Positions 10,411 to 21,759 of a stretch of 64,000 nt of DNA are shown piece after piece; the first letter of the stretch is position 1, and the number at the start of each line of letters is the position of its first letter. The DNA lies in NCBI GenBank assembly GCA_934047225.1, contig OW203988.1, forward strand, positions 2,356,001 through 2,420,000, in the 5' to 3' direction. The stretch comes from Ypsolopha sequella. Its lineage: Eukaryota > Arthropoda > Insecta > Lepidoptera > Ypsolophidae. The notes under the pieces are model-generated. The model saw nothing but the letters and a program-made list of their open reading frames with translations. It had not been told where the DNA came from and searched no databases. A program made the translations under genes and the position numbers.

Positions 10411-11642
10411 TATATAAATATATATTTTTATAATATTCTATCGCACATTTATTCAACTACCCTGTTCAGTTATTGATTTTCGATAACAATAGAAGAACAG
10501 TATATATCTTTAACAACAAAAAGACCTTTCCCTACAAAGTTCAGCATATTTTGTTAACAAACATACTCATTCACTTAGTTATTGACAAATACCAAGTATA
10601 TAACAAGGCTTGGCAATAATCATACACGTTTTTATCCGTATTACTTATTTAATAACAGTGTCAAATTGTAAAACTACACACAGGTAAAAATATGTAGAAA
10701 TATCAAATGAATCCTCTTTAACTCGAACAAACCACAAAGCCACTCTTGTGTAACACCGGAAAGTGGGAATCCGACGGATAATTATGACACCTATTTTAAA
10801 TATATCTTATTCAAAATAGTGGTCGCGTACGCCGATGTAACCTACATTTGAGGAAGACTTTATAAAGAGTCAAGCCACTCCACTAGATAAAAAAATATTC
10901 TACAAAACCGCGCTCACTAAGCGATCAAAGGTCACATTAATTTGGTGGAAAATGACTAAGGTGTACAAGAAATTCACATAAATCATCCAAATAGCCGTTC
11001 ATAAACCCATACAGTGCTACATGGATCCTATGGCGCGTGGATTGGTTGGTACAAAATCGGAACTATAACCGCTACCATACTCTTTATTTCACGGGTGGCA
11101 TCAGATCCTTGTAGCACTGTACTGGAATGTGTTTCCTACTCGGGTTGCAACAGTAACCCGTTCAAAAATCAGCTCACGTCGCAACAACGACCGTTCAAAA
11201 ATGGCAGTGTGGCTTTTCAACATTAACCGGAGCAAGGATCGCAAGATTTGCATAGACAAGTAAAAATAACAAGTAAACACAGACATTCATTGAAAGTCTG
11301 TGCAAATAAACAATTGACACAAAAATGACAAATGACGATTGGAGTGTCGCTACACAACGAAACCCGTTCAAAAACTAAGCTTTGCAATCGTGTTCCACTG
11401 TGTTCCAACCTTCCTATATGAACGCACTTCTGAGCGACGTTCACTGTTGGATGTGGTCCGTAGTGCGGAGGCTGAGATATTTCTGTTGAGACTGATTGTG
11501 AATATTTGACAGATGGACAGAAAGCTGCGAAAGTGCTAGTAACCTTGACCTATGCAGTAGCATTGTTCTTTCCATTGAACTTTCTGTTTTACTTGAAGAT
11601 TCTAGAATTTTTTTCTATTCAAAACCTTTTCACTTGATATAG
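10411..11642. other. No gene seen; repeated acccgttcaaaaa motif
   Basis: AT-rich. Near 11150-11370 the motif acccgttcaaaaa (or gaccgttcaaaaa) occurs three times after 'gcaaca' or 'acaacg' sequences, suggesting a short dispersed repeat. The open frames at 11014-11226 and on the opposite strand overlap this repeat and show no domain. Confidence 0.35.
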
Positions 11643-11860
11643 AAAGAAAGAAAAATAAAGAAAGAAAAGAGCTTTATTTCAAACACCACAGAAAACAAAA
11701 CAAAAAAGAAAACAAATTAAAAACGAAATAGCCATATTCTGTGGTTATGAAAAAGGAGTCCAGCTCAGCTTAATGCCACAGCCGAAGCCACAGCGCTGGT
11801 ATTCTGCTGGATCCTACTAAAATTAAAACTAAAACTAATAACTATAACATAATAATGTAA
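11643..11860 (-). repeat. LINE 3' end, minus strand
   Basis: On the minus strand the sequence contains tcataaccacagaatatgg, then ctgtggtgtttgaaataaag and a pyrimidine-rich tail. This is a transcript end with AATAAA followed by a simple tail, the usual form of a LINE 3' terminus. No coding sequence was recognised. Confidence 0.4.
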
Positions 11861-12029
11861 ACATAACATCGTCTAAATATAACAATATCAAACTTAAAAT
11901 AAAAAGTGTAAAGCGTTTTTATACATAAAAATATATAATACATAATAATATAAATATTTTTATACTTGAATTTTTTTTTAATTATTTATTTATCACATGT
12001 CATTACAGATGATTAATCATATAATACAA

Positions 12030-12660
12030 TAGAGTAAGTAATTGTCGGCATTTGGGGAAACTTTAAAAGCATCTTGAAGAAAACTCTATTTTACACAGTT
12101 TCCCAATTATTTTTAGAGTTCCCTTGTACCTAAAAGGTACAAAAAGAACCTTTATGGCGAGACTTCGTTGTCCGTCCGTCCGTATCTCACAGCCTCATTA
12201 CTTTAGCACCGACTTGAAACTTGGCACAAAAATAGCATTGCAAATTAACACGTAACAAGATGTGAAAATAAAATTGAAAAAATCGAAATTGTTTAAAATA
12301 TTTCCAAAACAAAAGAGAGAAAATAAACAATTTTATCCTAAAAATATAATATGGGTATCAAATTAGATATTAAAGAGCTGATTGTAAAAATATACCTATA
12401 TACTATATTTACTGGCACTGGTTTCGAGTAATTTTTGAAAAATCACAAAAAATCATGTGAAAATGAAAATGGATGTGAAAAAAATAATGGTAATATGTGT
12501 TTACGTAAAAATTATAGTCAAAATATAGCGAGTGAGAAATTCACGAAAAAATATTATAAAATTTAATTTTTCATCCACGTTACGGAACCCAAGGTACGCG
12601 AGTCTGACTCGCACTTGACCGGTTTTTTGCAATTTACTTTAAGAACACTTTACACCTCAC
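12030..12660 (+). repeat. Dispersed repeat ending gactcgcacttgaccggt
   Basis: Starts with a piece of the 'gtcggcatttgg' MITE flank. From about 12118 it continues with gttcccttgtacctaaaagg, the gtccgtccgtccg run and the 3' block gagtctgactcgcacttgac plus cggtttttt near 12600-12628. Truncated relatives occur at 28305-28505, 30105-30160, 39050-39105 (minus), 42590-42790 and 55798-56050. Non-coding; common in Lepidoptera. Confidence 0.55.
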
Positions 12661-13293
12661 TGGTTTCGAATATTAATTCGTTTTCAAGAGCTTTTCACTT
12701 GAGATATCTATCGACCAAAAAGCACATGTCTTAAACAATCTGAATTTTCTGGAATAAGTAAGATATGCAATTCGCAACGTATACAATTCGTTGCATTACA
12801 TGAGTGCAATTTTCGTAGAATGGACAATTTTTAACATCGGTTATCCCCTCAAAAATATTGCAGACAAAATGAAACTGTCAAAAATAGAGAAATAAAATGA
12901 AGATCCTGTTAAAGCTCCACAAAAAGCTTTCCGTTAGTTCTAGCTGGCGCCTGCACCGACGTGCGAATAAAAAGTAAAAGTTTAGGACTCGTTCGCACTA
13001 GCTATCGTGTTAGAACGACATTTTTGCCGTCGTCAGATTTATAGATCGAAAATTTCGTCTAGTTATGATAAAATACTATAACAGAGTAGTGTTGTGTTCA
13101 CACGAAAACTAAAGGTTAATGGAAAGTTTTATAGAAATACCTGACGTTGGGTCTTTTTTTACTTACACTATTACTACAGTTTTTATTACATACGGCTGAA
13201 TGTGAAAACTGTCATGGTCTTCAAAGTTTAAAACATTATATAATTATACAAGTTTTTCATGTACAGTAAAATTTACGTATCGGTCTGCGTAAA
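12661..13293. other. No gene seen
   Basis: AT-rich unassigned DNA with no array, palindrome or coding-like frame. Confidence 0.4.
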
Positions 13294-13556
13294 CAAGGTG
13301 ACTTTTTGATCATCGTCCAAATTCATACTGGTGGCTTGGTAAGTGATCACTATCATGGATCAATAACAATTTTGGTGAAATTCGTAAAATGAAATTTCGA
13401 CTTCCCATAGTGATTCGCTCGGGACTGGAACTGAATTTCTATGGGAAGCCGAAATTTCATTTTTAAGAATTTCACAAAAATTGTTACTGATCCAAGATAC
13501 TGATCACTTATCAAGCCTCCAGTATGAATTTGGACGATGATCAAAAATTCCCCTTG
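13294..13556. mobile_element. Second caaggtgac palindromic MITE
   Basis: Same element as 10149-10410: caaggtgactttttgatcat on the left, mirrored at the right end, where it has decayed to ttccccttg. The centre tcgctcgggactggaactg differs, which suggests independent decay. Open frames inside are by-products of the arms. Confidence 0.88.
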
Positions 13557-13844
13557 TATAGCGGGAACCGAGCTTTAGATTGTAGTTGCAGAAGCTGCTG
13601 AGCATGCTTCGAAAATTCAATTGAGTTTGTTATTTTGGTGATGAGTACCGGTGAGTGACAAGAGAGAGTAGTACACTTGTAGGTACTTGTAGGTATCATA
13701 TTTTAGAGGCATTGTTAAAAACATCTCGTTTAATAAAGGATGAAATTAATAAATTAAATATTTTAGAAAATGCAAGATGAATATTAGTTTATATTGTTTA
13801 TAGTTCTTGAGTTCATTTAGTATCGTACACATACAAACATACAC

Positions 13845-13935
13845 TCACGTCTGTCTTCCAGAAAGGTAGGCCTTTCTTTCGCCTCTTCCACGTCCTTTAA
13901 TACAAGCCAAACTCTTCTATTCCGTCCGGGTACTT
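13845..13935 (-). pseudogene. RTE tail fragment, minus strand
   Basis: The reverse complement contains caaaagtacccggacggaa, tagaagagtttggcttg and aggacgtggaagaggcgaaa, the family tail seen at 1-185 and 20700-20780. Truncated at both ends. Confidence 0.6.
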
Positions 13936-14639
13936 TTGACATTACTTATATTTATTTATAATTTGACATTATTATCATATCAGAATTGAAATTATAGTGG
14001 AATAAATGTTATACTTACTTAATACTTAAATATATATATTTTTTATTTAATCTTACTTTATTTATTAATAAAATAAATAAATTCCTTAACTTTTGTAAAC
14101 ATGTATATGAAATAGAATTCACGTACAACAGGCCTGCTATTGTTAAAATTGCATTTATCAAATTTATCAAGTAAAGTAACAAAAAATAATTATTTTGTGA
14201 CATAAATTGACACCTTCACAGGGCGTATGAGCTTTACATATTGCTTAGTATCCATCCGCAGCCGAACTGCACTAAATTCAAAATGTTTTATTTTAACTTT
14301 TTTCAAATTTACAATTTATTATGTTTTATTTAAAGCACGTTCGATGGTGCGGCGCCGTGTTTTTGACAGCCGCGGTACCTTTGCGGATTTTAACTGTCAG
14401 AATCTAATTTACGGTCCACAAGATTATCCTCTCACATTTAGATAGACAACCTTATTTTCAAAAGCTTTAGGTCTAAAATAAACCTAATTTTGCAAATGCG
14501 ATCACAAAAGCGTCTTATAGTAGCGCCGGTGAGTTTTTTTTTGCGAGTCCAATTATGTAGAGTTAGGTCAGATAAAGGATACGTTATCCAAGGTGCAGAG
14601 TTGAACAAGATAATGCCATTATCTCGAGAGATAATTATT
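13936..14639. other. No gene seen
   Basis: AT-rich. A GC-richer patch at 14335-14400 (gtgcggcgccgtg, cagccgcggtacc) is open in one frame but shows no domain and no splice context I trust. Confidence 0.35.
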
Positions 14640-14995
14640 TAAATGATTGGGACGCTGGATCGCGCCATCGCATCGCGCCGAACAAAAAAATTGCAACAAA
14701 ATATGGGACAAAAAAGTAGACTTTCGCTTCTCGCTCCCACGGTTTTTTCCGTCTATGGCTCATTGTTTTTGCCCCTGCGCAGAGCGGGTCGCTGCATTTT
14801 TCGGATTCTCCGATTTACATAAATGCCTTGGAGTCTTTGTTCAGCCGCTAAGGCGCCGCTGAGAGAACGGGTTGGTCGTACGCATCCCAGCTCCATATTG
14901 GAAATGGTGAGGACGAGTGCCGCCATGTTTTTTTCACGTCGTTTTTTGCGAATCAAACGTCAGTGCGATGGACTTTTGTTGGTGTCGTTTTGCCA
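14640..14995. promoter_or_regulatory. GC-rich island with YY1/Pho-like site
   Basis: A GC-rich, CpG-containing stretch in AT-rich surroundings (atcgcgccatcgcatcgcgc; cgctaaggcgccgctgagag). At 14919-14930 it holds gccgccatgttt, whose reverse complement fits the YY1/Pleiohomeotic consensus AANATGGCGGC. The chance frames at 14647-14862 and 14823-15041 have no recognisable domain. A promoter, Polycomb-type element or untranslated first exon is possible; this is inference. Confidence 0.3.
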
Positions 14996-15049
14996 TATAA
15001 AAACTTCTTTATTACTTAAACACAAGAGCGTGTCAAAGTAACGTACTAA

Positions 15050-16100
15050 ATAAAAAGTGGTTACAAATTTTAAACAGAATGCAAATTGACAATTAATAAA
15101 TGACATTGAAGACAACTTCTTGGCAACAATTACAGAATAAATAATTTTTCTTCGCGAGTATTACGTAAAGTAAAGGACTCTCTTAACTGATCCAACACTG
15201 CACTCTCATAAATCACTGATCGCGACTGAAAATTATTTTCGTAGTCCCAATGAAAGGGATGGAAATATGTCGGAAGTGTTTGTCAGAAAGAGACAGGGTA
15301 AAAGCTAGAGCATCCCGTGAAATCCCGTCTAGACAGTAGTGAACCTGTTCTATGATATTTTAGAATCTAAGGTATGATTCATCTGGATTCGTGATTTTTT
15401 CATCATTTTTGCATTTATTTTTATATCACACAGTCTCGATATAATTGTCAATATACAACTAGTTTTTTTTTGAGATCTTCAATCATCATCAATCAATCAA
15501 TACCGAAATTACAAAAAGACTTAAAATATTTATATAATTAATAGGTATAACCTAATAATAATAATTAGTAGGTAGAGGCCTATGTCCAGCAGTGGACGAA
15601 TACGGGCTGATGGATGGAGTAGGTATAACTAGATTGGTGAATAAAAACAAGAAATCTATTTTTTTCGTGCACTGAGAGTGTTTTGTTTGCGAAACATCGA
15701 GTTTCGGGCTTACGGCTATCACCGTAAATAGAAATTAAAAAATATCTTTCTCCGTTTTAAACGTGGAGATTCGTTGACAGGTGTTTTAAAACATTCAAGT
15801 GTTGTGAAGTGAGTGAGGAAGCGACTTAACGAAAAATCAGCTAAAAACAAAATTTGTCAAACAACAATTTTGTACTAAAAATTTGAGGTAACCTTATTAA
15901 TATAGGTCACCTCTTAGTTGTTTAAAAAATTGAAACCAATTATATTAGGTAAAAATTTAACTGAATAAAAGTAAAACATAACTATACAAACCAGAAAAAA
16001 TATCGCTCACCAACAAAACAAGTGAAACAAGTATGTAGGTACAAGTATTAACTTGAATTTTTACTGTGTGAAGAAGGAAAAGATATGTATATACTCGTAT
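15050..16100. other. No gene; LINE 3' tag at 15565-15625
   Basis: AT-rich. At 15571-15610 the block gaggcctatgtccagcagtg followed by gacgaatacgggctgatg is the well-known 3' tag of a lepidopteran non-LTR element. Nothing else was identified. Confidence 0.45.
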
Positions 16101-16106
16101 TATATA

Positions 16107-16262
16107 ATAACATAGAGTCCCCAAATTTATTTATGTATTAACGTGGAGCCCCTCCTGAAGCGTTACAAGTTATGTTATGTATTAACATGGAATCCCCATT
16201 GAAAGTTTACAAATTATAAAGTGATTAACGTAAAGTCCCCATTATACGTGACAAGATTACAT
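16107..16262. repeat. Degenerate tandem repeat, about 3 units
   Basis: Three diverged units built on 'attaacgtggagcccc', spaced roughly 55-60 bp, with acaagtta-type inserts. Old and imperfect. Confidence 0.45.
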
Positions 16263-16529
16263 TTATATCACGATTTACGAATGAAGTAATGAAGGCGTGG
16301 CGTATGTACACACAATATGATCGGATTTAAGAGGCACCCATCATACTGTAAGTAGATGTGTTTCAGCTGAAGCGGCGTAACGGGACACCGGGGGCCTCTT
16401 AACTCGTATTTATATGAGAAAGCATGTAATGTCTCAATCTGAAAACGCGTGCGGTGGGAAAAAGAAAAAAGTTCGGGAGCGTCAGCAACAGAGATAATTG
16501 ACTATTTGAATGGGTGATTTTTGAAAAAT

Positions 16530-16572
16530 AGATAGATAGATAGATATATAGATAGATAGATAGATAGATATA
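16530..16572. repeat. GATA microsatellite
   Basis: A run of tagatagatagatagat with one tatata interruption. Followed by taatctttatttacccagca. Confidence 0.9.
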
Positions 16573-16619
16573 ATCTTTATTTACCCAGCACTATCAACAA
16601 AATCGTTTCCGCGAGCACC

Positions 16620-17010
16620 CCTAATACATGTTTCATTATTTATTTTCAAGAGTTTTACGCCAAGTATTAAAATAATACACACACCAAAACTTTGCATCCT
16701 GTATCACTCTATTAGGGAATGGTTTTTGAAAACCACTGTGTTTTATTATTTGTTTTTCTACCAACAGTATTTGTAATTGAAACACGCAGTGAATACGATA
16801 TTTGATATAAACGTTTTCGCCCCATTTCACCACCTTAGGGATTCTTAGTGCACACCTGCATTCTTTAAGGAAGTATGTTTAATTTTCACCCCGTTTCACT
16901 CCTATAGGGAATAATTTTTGAAAATAGCTGTTGTAAGTATAGGTATTTTATTATTTGTTACTAGATGTGCCCGCGGCTCCGCCCCCGTTGACAATATAAT
17001 ACTATAACCT
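16620..17010 (-). mobile_element. Helitron-like fragment with CTAG end
   Basis: On the minus strand, gcggagccgcgggcacat then CTAG (16972-16975) followed by T is the typical 3' end of lepidopteran Helitrons. The flanking sequence down to 16620 carries the 'ggtgaaatggggcgaaaac' and 'gagtgaaacggggtgaaa' motifs that also fill the Helitron at 58.4-59.1 kb. No helicase coding left. Confidence 0.5.
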
Positions 17011-17346
17011 GAAAAAATTAAAAACCCCCAAAACGTTTGAATCATAGAGAGGAGATGGTGGTGAGTAAAGTTGGATGTATGATCTTACTAAAATGTAGGT
17101 CCACAAAACATCAAAACTCACTAATAATAATTAGTCTCACTATGCTTTAAGTTATATTAACACTGTAATTATTATGAACCTTAAAACGATAATTTAGAAA
17201 TATGAAAATTCTGCAGAACGAAACAAAAGTCTCTTATACTTGCAACTTAGATTTACAGTAAATAGTATTTTTCATCTGTCTATCGCTGCACATTACGGGA
17301 ATACTTACCAAAAAAAAATCATAGCTTAGTCTAATGTCTAATGAAT

Positions 17347-17455
17347 AGTCTAATGAAAGCTGAGAGTAACTTTACCTGACACAGGAATGAAAAAAAAATG
17401 TTTTTTTTAATCCATAACCGTATCAGATAAAGTTATTCTCAGCTTTTATTAGACT
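17347..17455. mobile_element. Small palindrome, 35-bp arms
   Basis: agtctaatgaaagctgagag (17347) is mirrored by ctcagcttttattagact (ending 17455). The loop is about 40 bp and includes poly-A and poly-T runs. Probable MITE remnant. Confidence 0.6.
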
Positions 17456-17459
17456 CTAA

Positions 17460-18390
17460 TATATCGTAGTAATTTAATAGCAAGTGGCCAGTCCTGAAAC
17501 CGCTATCACACACGTGGTGTGTTGGCTCTTATCAAATCATGGGTAATCGAAAGGTTGCATTCTTTAATTCCTTTCGCCTAAGCTATATATTCTTTACACA
17601 TGTATATGCTATGTGAGTAACTCAAGCTTTGTCTTAATGAGCCACAGAAATCATCGCTGACTTTTGTAAGTTCAAAAACTGTCGGAATGGTTTATACACT
17701 TTCTAGGCATGTTCACGCATATTTACTCACACAAAACCATCAGAATGTCGAAAAGAGGGCACAGCTGAAGGATTTCTGGGTTGTCTTAAAAAATAACCAC
17801 GAAGAACTTCTAACCTAACCTCCCGGCTCACTTCTGAAAGATTTCAGGGTTGCTAAGTCTTTTCCCCATAGTGCCACCTTATTTACACCCCAACCCATCA
17901 AACTTAAAATTTACAACTGATTTACGGAAACATCTCATGTCACACACACATACAAACATTGTCTGTAGGCAGAAAACAATAAAAATCTGAGTTATCACAA
18001 CAAATCTAAGGGTGAAAATCTGTGTGGCAAAAACCTGTATAATTATTGTAAAATATAACAATTCCAACAACAAAGAGAAAATCATTAATATTCAGAGGAA
18101 ACATTCAATTCTTTCACGACTTCACTCCACGTAAGTCAAAATGCATTCATATTGCACAAAAGCACTAGACAGCTTTCAGACTATTCGGCATTTTAACCTT
18201 AACAGACCAGGCTAAATATAAAATATTAACAAAGAATGAACTTATATTTTTACTACAGAAGGACAATTTCTTAATCATTGAACAACTGCATTACGTGTGT
18301 TGAAAAAAAAATTGAAAAATAATCACACTCATCAATATTCCTGATTGGTATTGGTAAGCATATGAAAATGTCACCTGCCAACAAGACGAG
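17460..18390. other. No gene seen
   Basis: AT-rich, with pyrimidine- and purine-skewed patches but no array, palindrome or convincing coding frame. Confidence 0.4.
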
Positions 18391-18391
18391 A

Positions 18392-18421
18392 CTAATAAAT
18401 AAAACTTTTCTTGCGTTCAGT
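18392..18421 (+). promoter_or_regulatory. Candidate core promoter: TATA-like box and TCAGT initiator
   Basis: An AT-rich TATA-like stretch (taataaataaaac, 18393-18405) lies about 25 bp upstream of TTCAGTAC, which contains the arthropod initiator TCAGT (18417-18421, predicted +1 at 18419). The spacing fits insect core promoters. Both motifs are short, so support comes only from the exon-like sequence that follows. Confidence 0.35.
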
Positions 18422-18569
18422 ACACGACGCGCCGTCTCAACCGTTTGCTATTTCTATCCTAACGCAGCCGCTAAACCGCATTATCTCCACAACTTTCAGA
18501 CGACTCTACGCTACTTGTAATAGAAGTTGTTTCTCAATGGTTCAGAGATGTAAATATTGCGGTGGACTG
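18419..18569 (+). CDS. Candidate first exon: 118-nt leader and 11 codons
   Basis: Starting at a TCAGT initiator, a GC-richer leader (acgacgcgccgtctcaaccg) runs to tcaATGG at 18537. The frame reads M-V-Q-R-C-K-Y-C-G-G-L and then meets a near-ideal splice donor, CTG/GTAAGT, at 18569/18570. Unspliced, the frame goes on only to TAG at 18624. A start-proximal C-x2-C suggests a small zinc-binding module such as a THAP, ZAD or zinc-ribbon beginning, but eleven residues cannot prove it. No convincing second exon was found in the next 600 bp. Good architecture, unproven. Confidence 0.35.
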
Positions 18570-19019
18570 GTAAGTTTATTGACACGAAGACTGAATGCTC
18601 GTCGAAAACGTATGGGAAAAGTGTAGATATCGGGACTGTTTTCGTGACAGAGATATAGAGGATTTTCATACATCCAAAGCAAAAATATGAAAAAATGCAT
18701 TTCAATGAGCTTGCAGAAGTTTGAAAACTAGTTGACTGAGGCGAATGAATAATGTAACAAAACAATCGTATATGATCAAATTTAGTGGAATTTGATAATT
18801 CATTACATAAAAATTTCATTACATTTCGAAGAATACATGAATACGCTAATCTAAAAGTGACAAGGAAACGGGATATTTTCAAAACTAACTTCATTTTCAA
18901 AAACATAAGTGTAAATCAGATTCAAGGCGCATGGCCTATGTGCCTCACCTTGATTTACATTTACAATATGAAGCAAGAGACCTTATACATTACCTGTGCC
19001 TTAACTAACAAATAACTGT

Positions 19020-19540
19020 AAATAATAAATCTTAAATGTATAAATTAAATATTAAAAAGAACTTATTTGTTTTTTTATTCAGTTCACATTATATAATAAT
19101 AAAAGAATAAAAAATAAAAATAAAAAAGTATAAATTACAATTCTCATCACATGTTGGTATATGTCGTTCACAACGTTTATGTTCTATCAAAGCCACCGCC
19201 ATAAATAACCTTCATTTTTTCATTTTTTTTTTTGACAACCCAGAACCACTTGGCCTAGGCCAAACTAGCTTATCCTAAAATAGGGTTTGGCCGGTTATAT
19301 TAGATACACGTTCGTGCAGCCTGTAGATTTGTTTACGGTTTACAACGCGACACGTTGTAATTTGCTCGATCGAATAAAAATCCAAAACTTAGTCGATGTT
19401 TCATGCTTTTTCATTCGATATTATTAGCAAATTGTATTAACTTTAAAGAAAAGGTTATTTAGCAAGTACTTTTCCTTGAAAATTTCACCGTAAAAGGTTT
19501 TTTAAAGTGAAAAATTTTAAACAATAATGAAAAGTCACGG
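19020..19540. other. No gene seen
   Basis: AT-rich, with runs of A and T and a short agccaccgccataaataacc patch. Nothing recognised. Confidence 0.4.
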
Positions 19541-19550
19541 AGGTCAGTAC

Positions 19551-19721
19551 AATACCAGGGATAAGGGGCCCTTAAATGAGGTGCTCAATACCAGGGATAA
19601 GGGGCCCTTAAATGAGATGCTCAATACCAGGGATAAGGGGCCCTTAAATGAGATGCTCAATACCAGGGATAAGGGGCCCTTAAATGAGATGCTCAATACC
19701 AGGGATAAGGGGCCCTTAAAA
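19551..19721. repeat. 36-bp minisatellite, 4.7 copies
   Basis: Unit aataccagggataaggggcc plus cttaaatgagatgctc. Copies differ at one base. Because 36 is divisible by three, both strands stay open across it (the + strand repeats N-T-R-D-K-G-P-L-N-E-M-L), which explains the 103- and 94-codon frames here. I do not regard these as genes. Confidence 0.95.
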
Positions 19722-19959
19722 GGCTCTACATTTAACACACCGCGCCACTCGTCAAAAATAACAAACCTATTTCCAGCTAATAGAGTTGTCATTTTCAACA
19801 GGCACTTTTCATCAAAAGTACCCAACAATTCTGCCTAATGTGTCAATTTTGAACTTGAAAAATCCTACAAAATTTGAAACCGTTCACAAACAATGCACAT
19901 GCTGACCGATGTAACAAGCAGCGAGTGCACTCGTGACTTGAAAATTTGATGTTGTAAAA

Positions 19960-20065
19960 GCCCCGAGCGCCGCACGCGCCGCCGGCCGCCGCCGCCGCCG
20001 CCGCCGCAGACGGCAGGGCAGATGCGCGCGCAGCTGGCTGCGCACGCGCACGTAACGTTTCATTT
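19960..20065. other. GC island with CCG/GCC triplet run
   Basis: ccgccgccgccgccgccgc lies inside a 100-bp GC-rich, CpG-dense patch that also holds gcgcgcagctggctgcgc, a 6-bp-arm palindrome around an E-box-like CAGCTG. The surroundings are strongly AT-rich. The minus-strand frame 19884-20096 is arginine-rich because of the triplet run and is probably not a gene. Possible host promoter or untranslated exon. Confidence 0.35.
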
Positions 20066-20099
20066 CGCGAATTTCAAAACAAGAATGCATTTCCATTAT

Positions 20100-20514
20100 T
20101 GTTTGCTAATAAACGAGCTTTTTAGGGTTCGGTAATTATTAAAATAAGGTTAAACGGTGTGGGTTTTTTTTTCGTAGGCATTCCTGATGAATTGTAAAAA
20201 CTGGGAATAATTCTGTTGCGTTTTTGTTGTGGCTGAAACAATAGTAAATCTGTACTAGATAACAGGTAAGATCGTAGCTCCAATCAAGTTTGCTGGTTAA
20301 TCAAAAATAAATTAAATAATCTAAAAAATTTTTTTTTCGATTCTGCAAGTCTCGGAAAAGCGGATACGAATATAAAAAAATCGATTAAATTATTATTTAA
20401 TTTAGCTAACATTAACGAAAAGGTAACACGTTAAAAATCTGAACATTAACATTCATTGAATGACAGAGTGAAAAATATTGACATACGCGATCGTTGCGAA
20501 CAGAAACAAGATGT
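20100..20514. other. No gene seen
   Basis: AT-rich unassigned DNA with poly-T runs. Confidence 0.4.
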
Positions 20515-20870
20515 AGTGATTAGAATAGAAAAAGGAATGGCTCAATGGTTTTGACATGTAGAGAGGATAAATGAAAGTAGAGTGACGAAAGAGATATATG
20601 GTGTGCAAGTCGAAGGTAGAGCTTGACCAAGCCGCCCTTCAAGGACGTTATCTGACCAAATTATATTGTCAATTGTCATGCATTGTCAAAAGACTTAAAA
20701 GTACCCGGAATAGAAGAGCTTGTATGACTAGATTGATGGATGTGGACGAGGCGAAAGAGGTGTGTCAGGATCGTAGCAGATAGATATCTGCTACCCTGCA
20801 GCACCATATCTGCTCTGTCTACCCTTCTAGGAGATAGGCGTGGGTATATGTATGTATGATTATGTGTATG
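20515..20870 (+). pseudogene. RTE-type LINE C-terminus, longest copy
   Basis: The most complete remnant of this family in the window. Reading across frames it gives R-M-A-Q-W-F, then H-V-E-R-I-N-E-S-R-V-T-K-E-I-Y-G and V-E-G-R-A, a decayed RTE carboxy-terminal block. Then come T-L-S-D-Q-I and, after a frameshift, S-T-R-N-R-R-A-C-M-T-R-L-M-D-V-D-E-A-K-E and V-C-Q-D-R. In-frame stops and frameshifts show it is inactive. It ends in gtgggtatatgtatgtatg, a short simple-sequence tail typical of RTE insertions. Confidence 0.75.
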
Positions 20871-21316
20871 TAAAAGTATGAAAGAAAGAAAGTAATGTTA
20901 AAATTATTTAGAAATATATAAGATGTTTGCAGAACCCACAATAAATAAAATAATTTATTCTTGCTCCCAGTTGATAAGTAGCTTCTATAAATAAATACAT
21001 TAAACATGTTAATTGCAAGGTGCTAATAAACGAGAAAGTACTATTTTTATATTATTTCTGAAATTGAATTGAATGTTAAAACGGCACACGTAATTTTCAA
21101 AACAAATTTATATCGGTACACAAAAAATTTCACACAAATTTATAGTAAGAAAAGACAAATTTTGGACGGTTTGCAAGTGCACATTCCTTTATGTTGTGTT
21201 TTACTAGTATTTTTATTGATTTTTATACGGTAAGACGTTTAGTAAGATCATAAGTTTTAATTTATTTTAAATAACGAAACTTTTTAAATTAGGTTGTTAC
21301 TTGTAAGTTTTGTACT

Positions 21317-21700
21317 GTACTCTCCATATGGTGCTATGGTGCTAACTGTGGTGCTCCCCGTTATGTACTCTCCACATGGTGCTATGGTGCTAACTGTGGT
21401 GCTCTCCGTTATGTACTCTCCACATGGTGCTATGGTGCTAACTGTGGTGCTCTCCGTTATGTACTCTCCACATGGTGCTATGGTGCTAACTGTGGTGCTC
21501 TCCGTTATGTACTCTCCACATGGTGCTATGGTGCTAACTGTGGTGCTCTCCGTTATGTACTCTCCACATGGTGCTATGGTGCTAACTGTGGTGCTCTCCG
21601 TTATGTACTCTCCACATGGTGCTATGGTGCTAACTGTGGTGCTCTCCGTTATGTACTCTCCACATGGTGCTATGGTGCTAACTGTGGTGCTCCCCGTTAT
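21317..21700. repeat. 48-bp minisatellite, exactly 8 copies
   Basis: Unit gtactctccacatggtgcta, tggtgctaactgtggtgctc, tccgttat. The unit length is a multiple of three, so frames run through on both strands (198 codons plus, 156 codons minus); these are by-products. The first and last units carry the same variant (ctccccgttat). The inner motif 'tggtgct' repeats three times within each unit. Confidence 0.97.
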
Positions 21701-21759
21701 GCTCGGGCTAAACCAGCTGTGTGATAGCACGCTGAAATCTGCTATGCGATACATATTTC

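Noticed and set aside
13353..13544. 63-codon minus-strand frame
   Set aside because: Runs through both arms of a palindromic MITE.
19527..19838. 103-codon frame with 12-residue repeats
   Set aside because: Explained by the 36-bp array; the opposite strand is equally open.
19884..20096. Arginine-rich protein on the minus strand
   Set aside because: Arises from the CCG triplet run; no other support.
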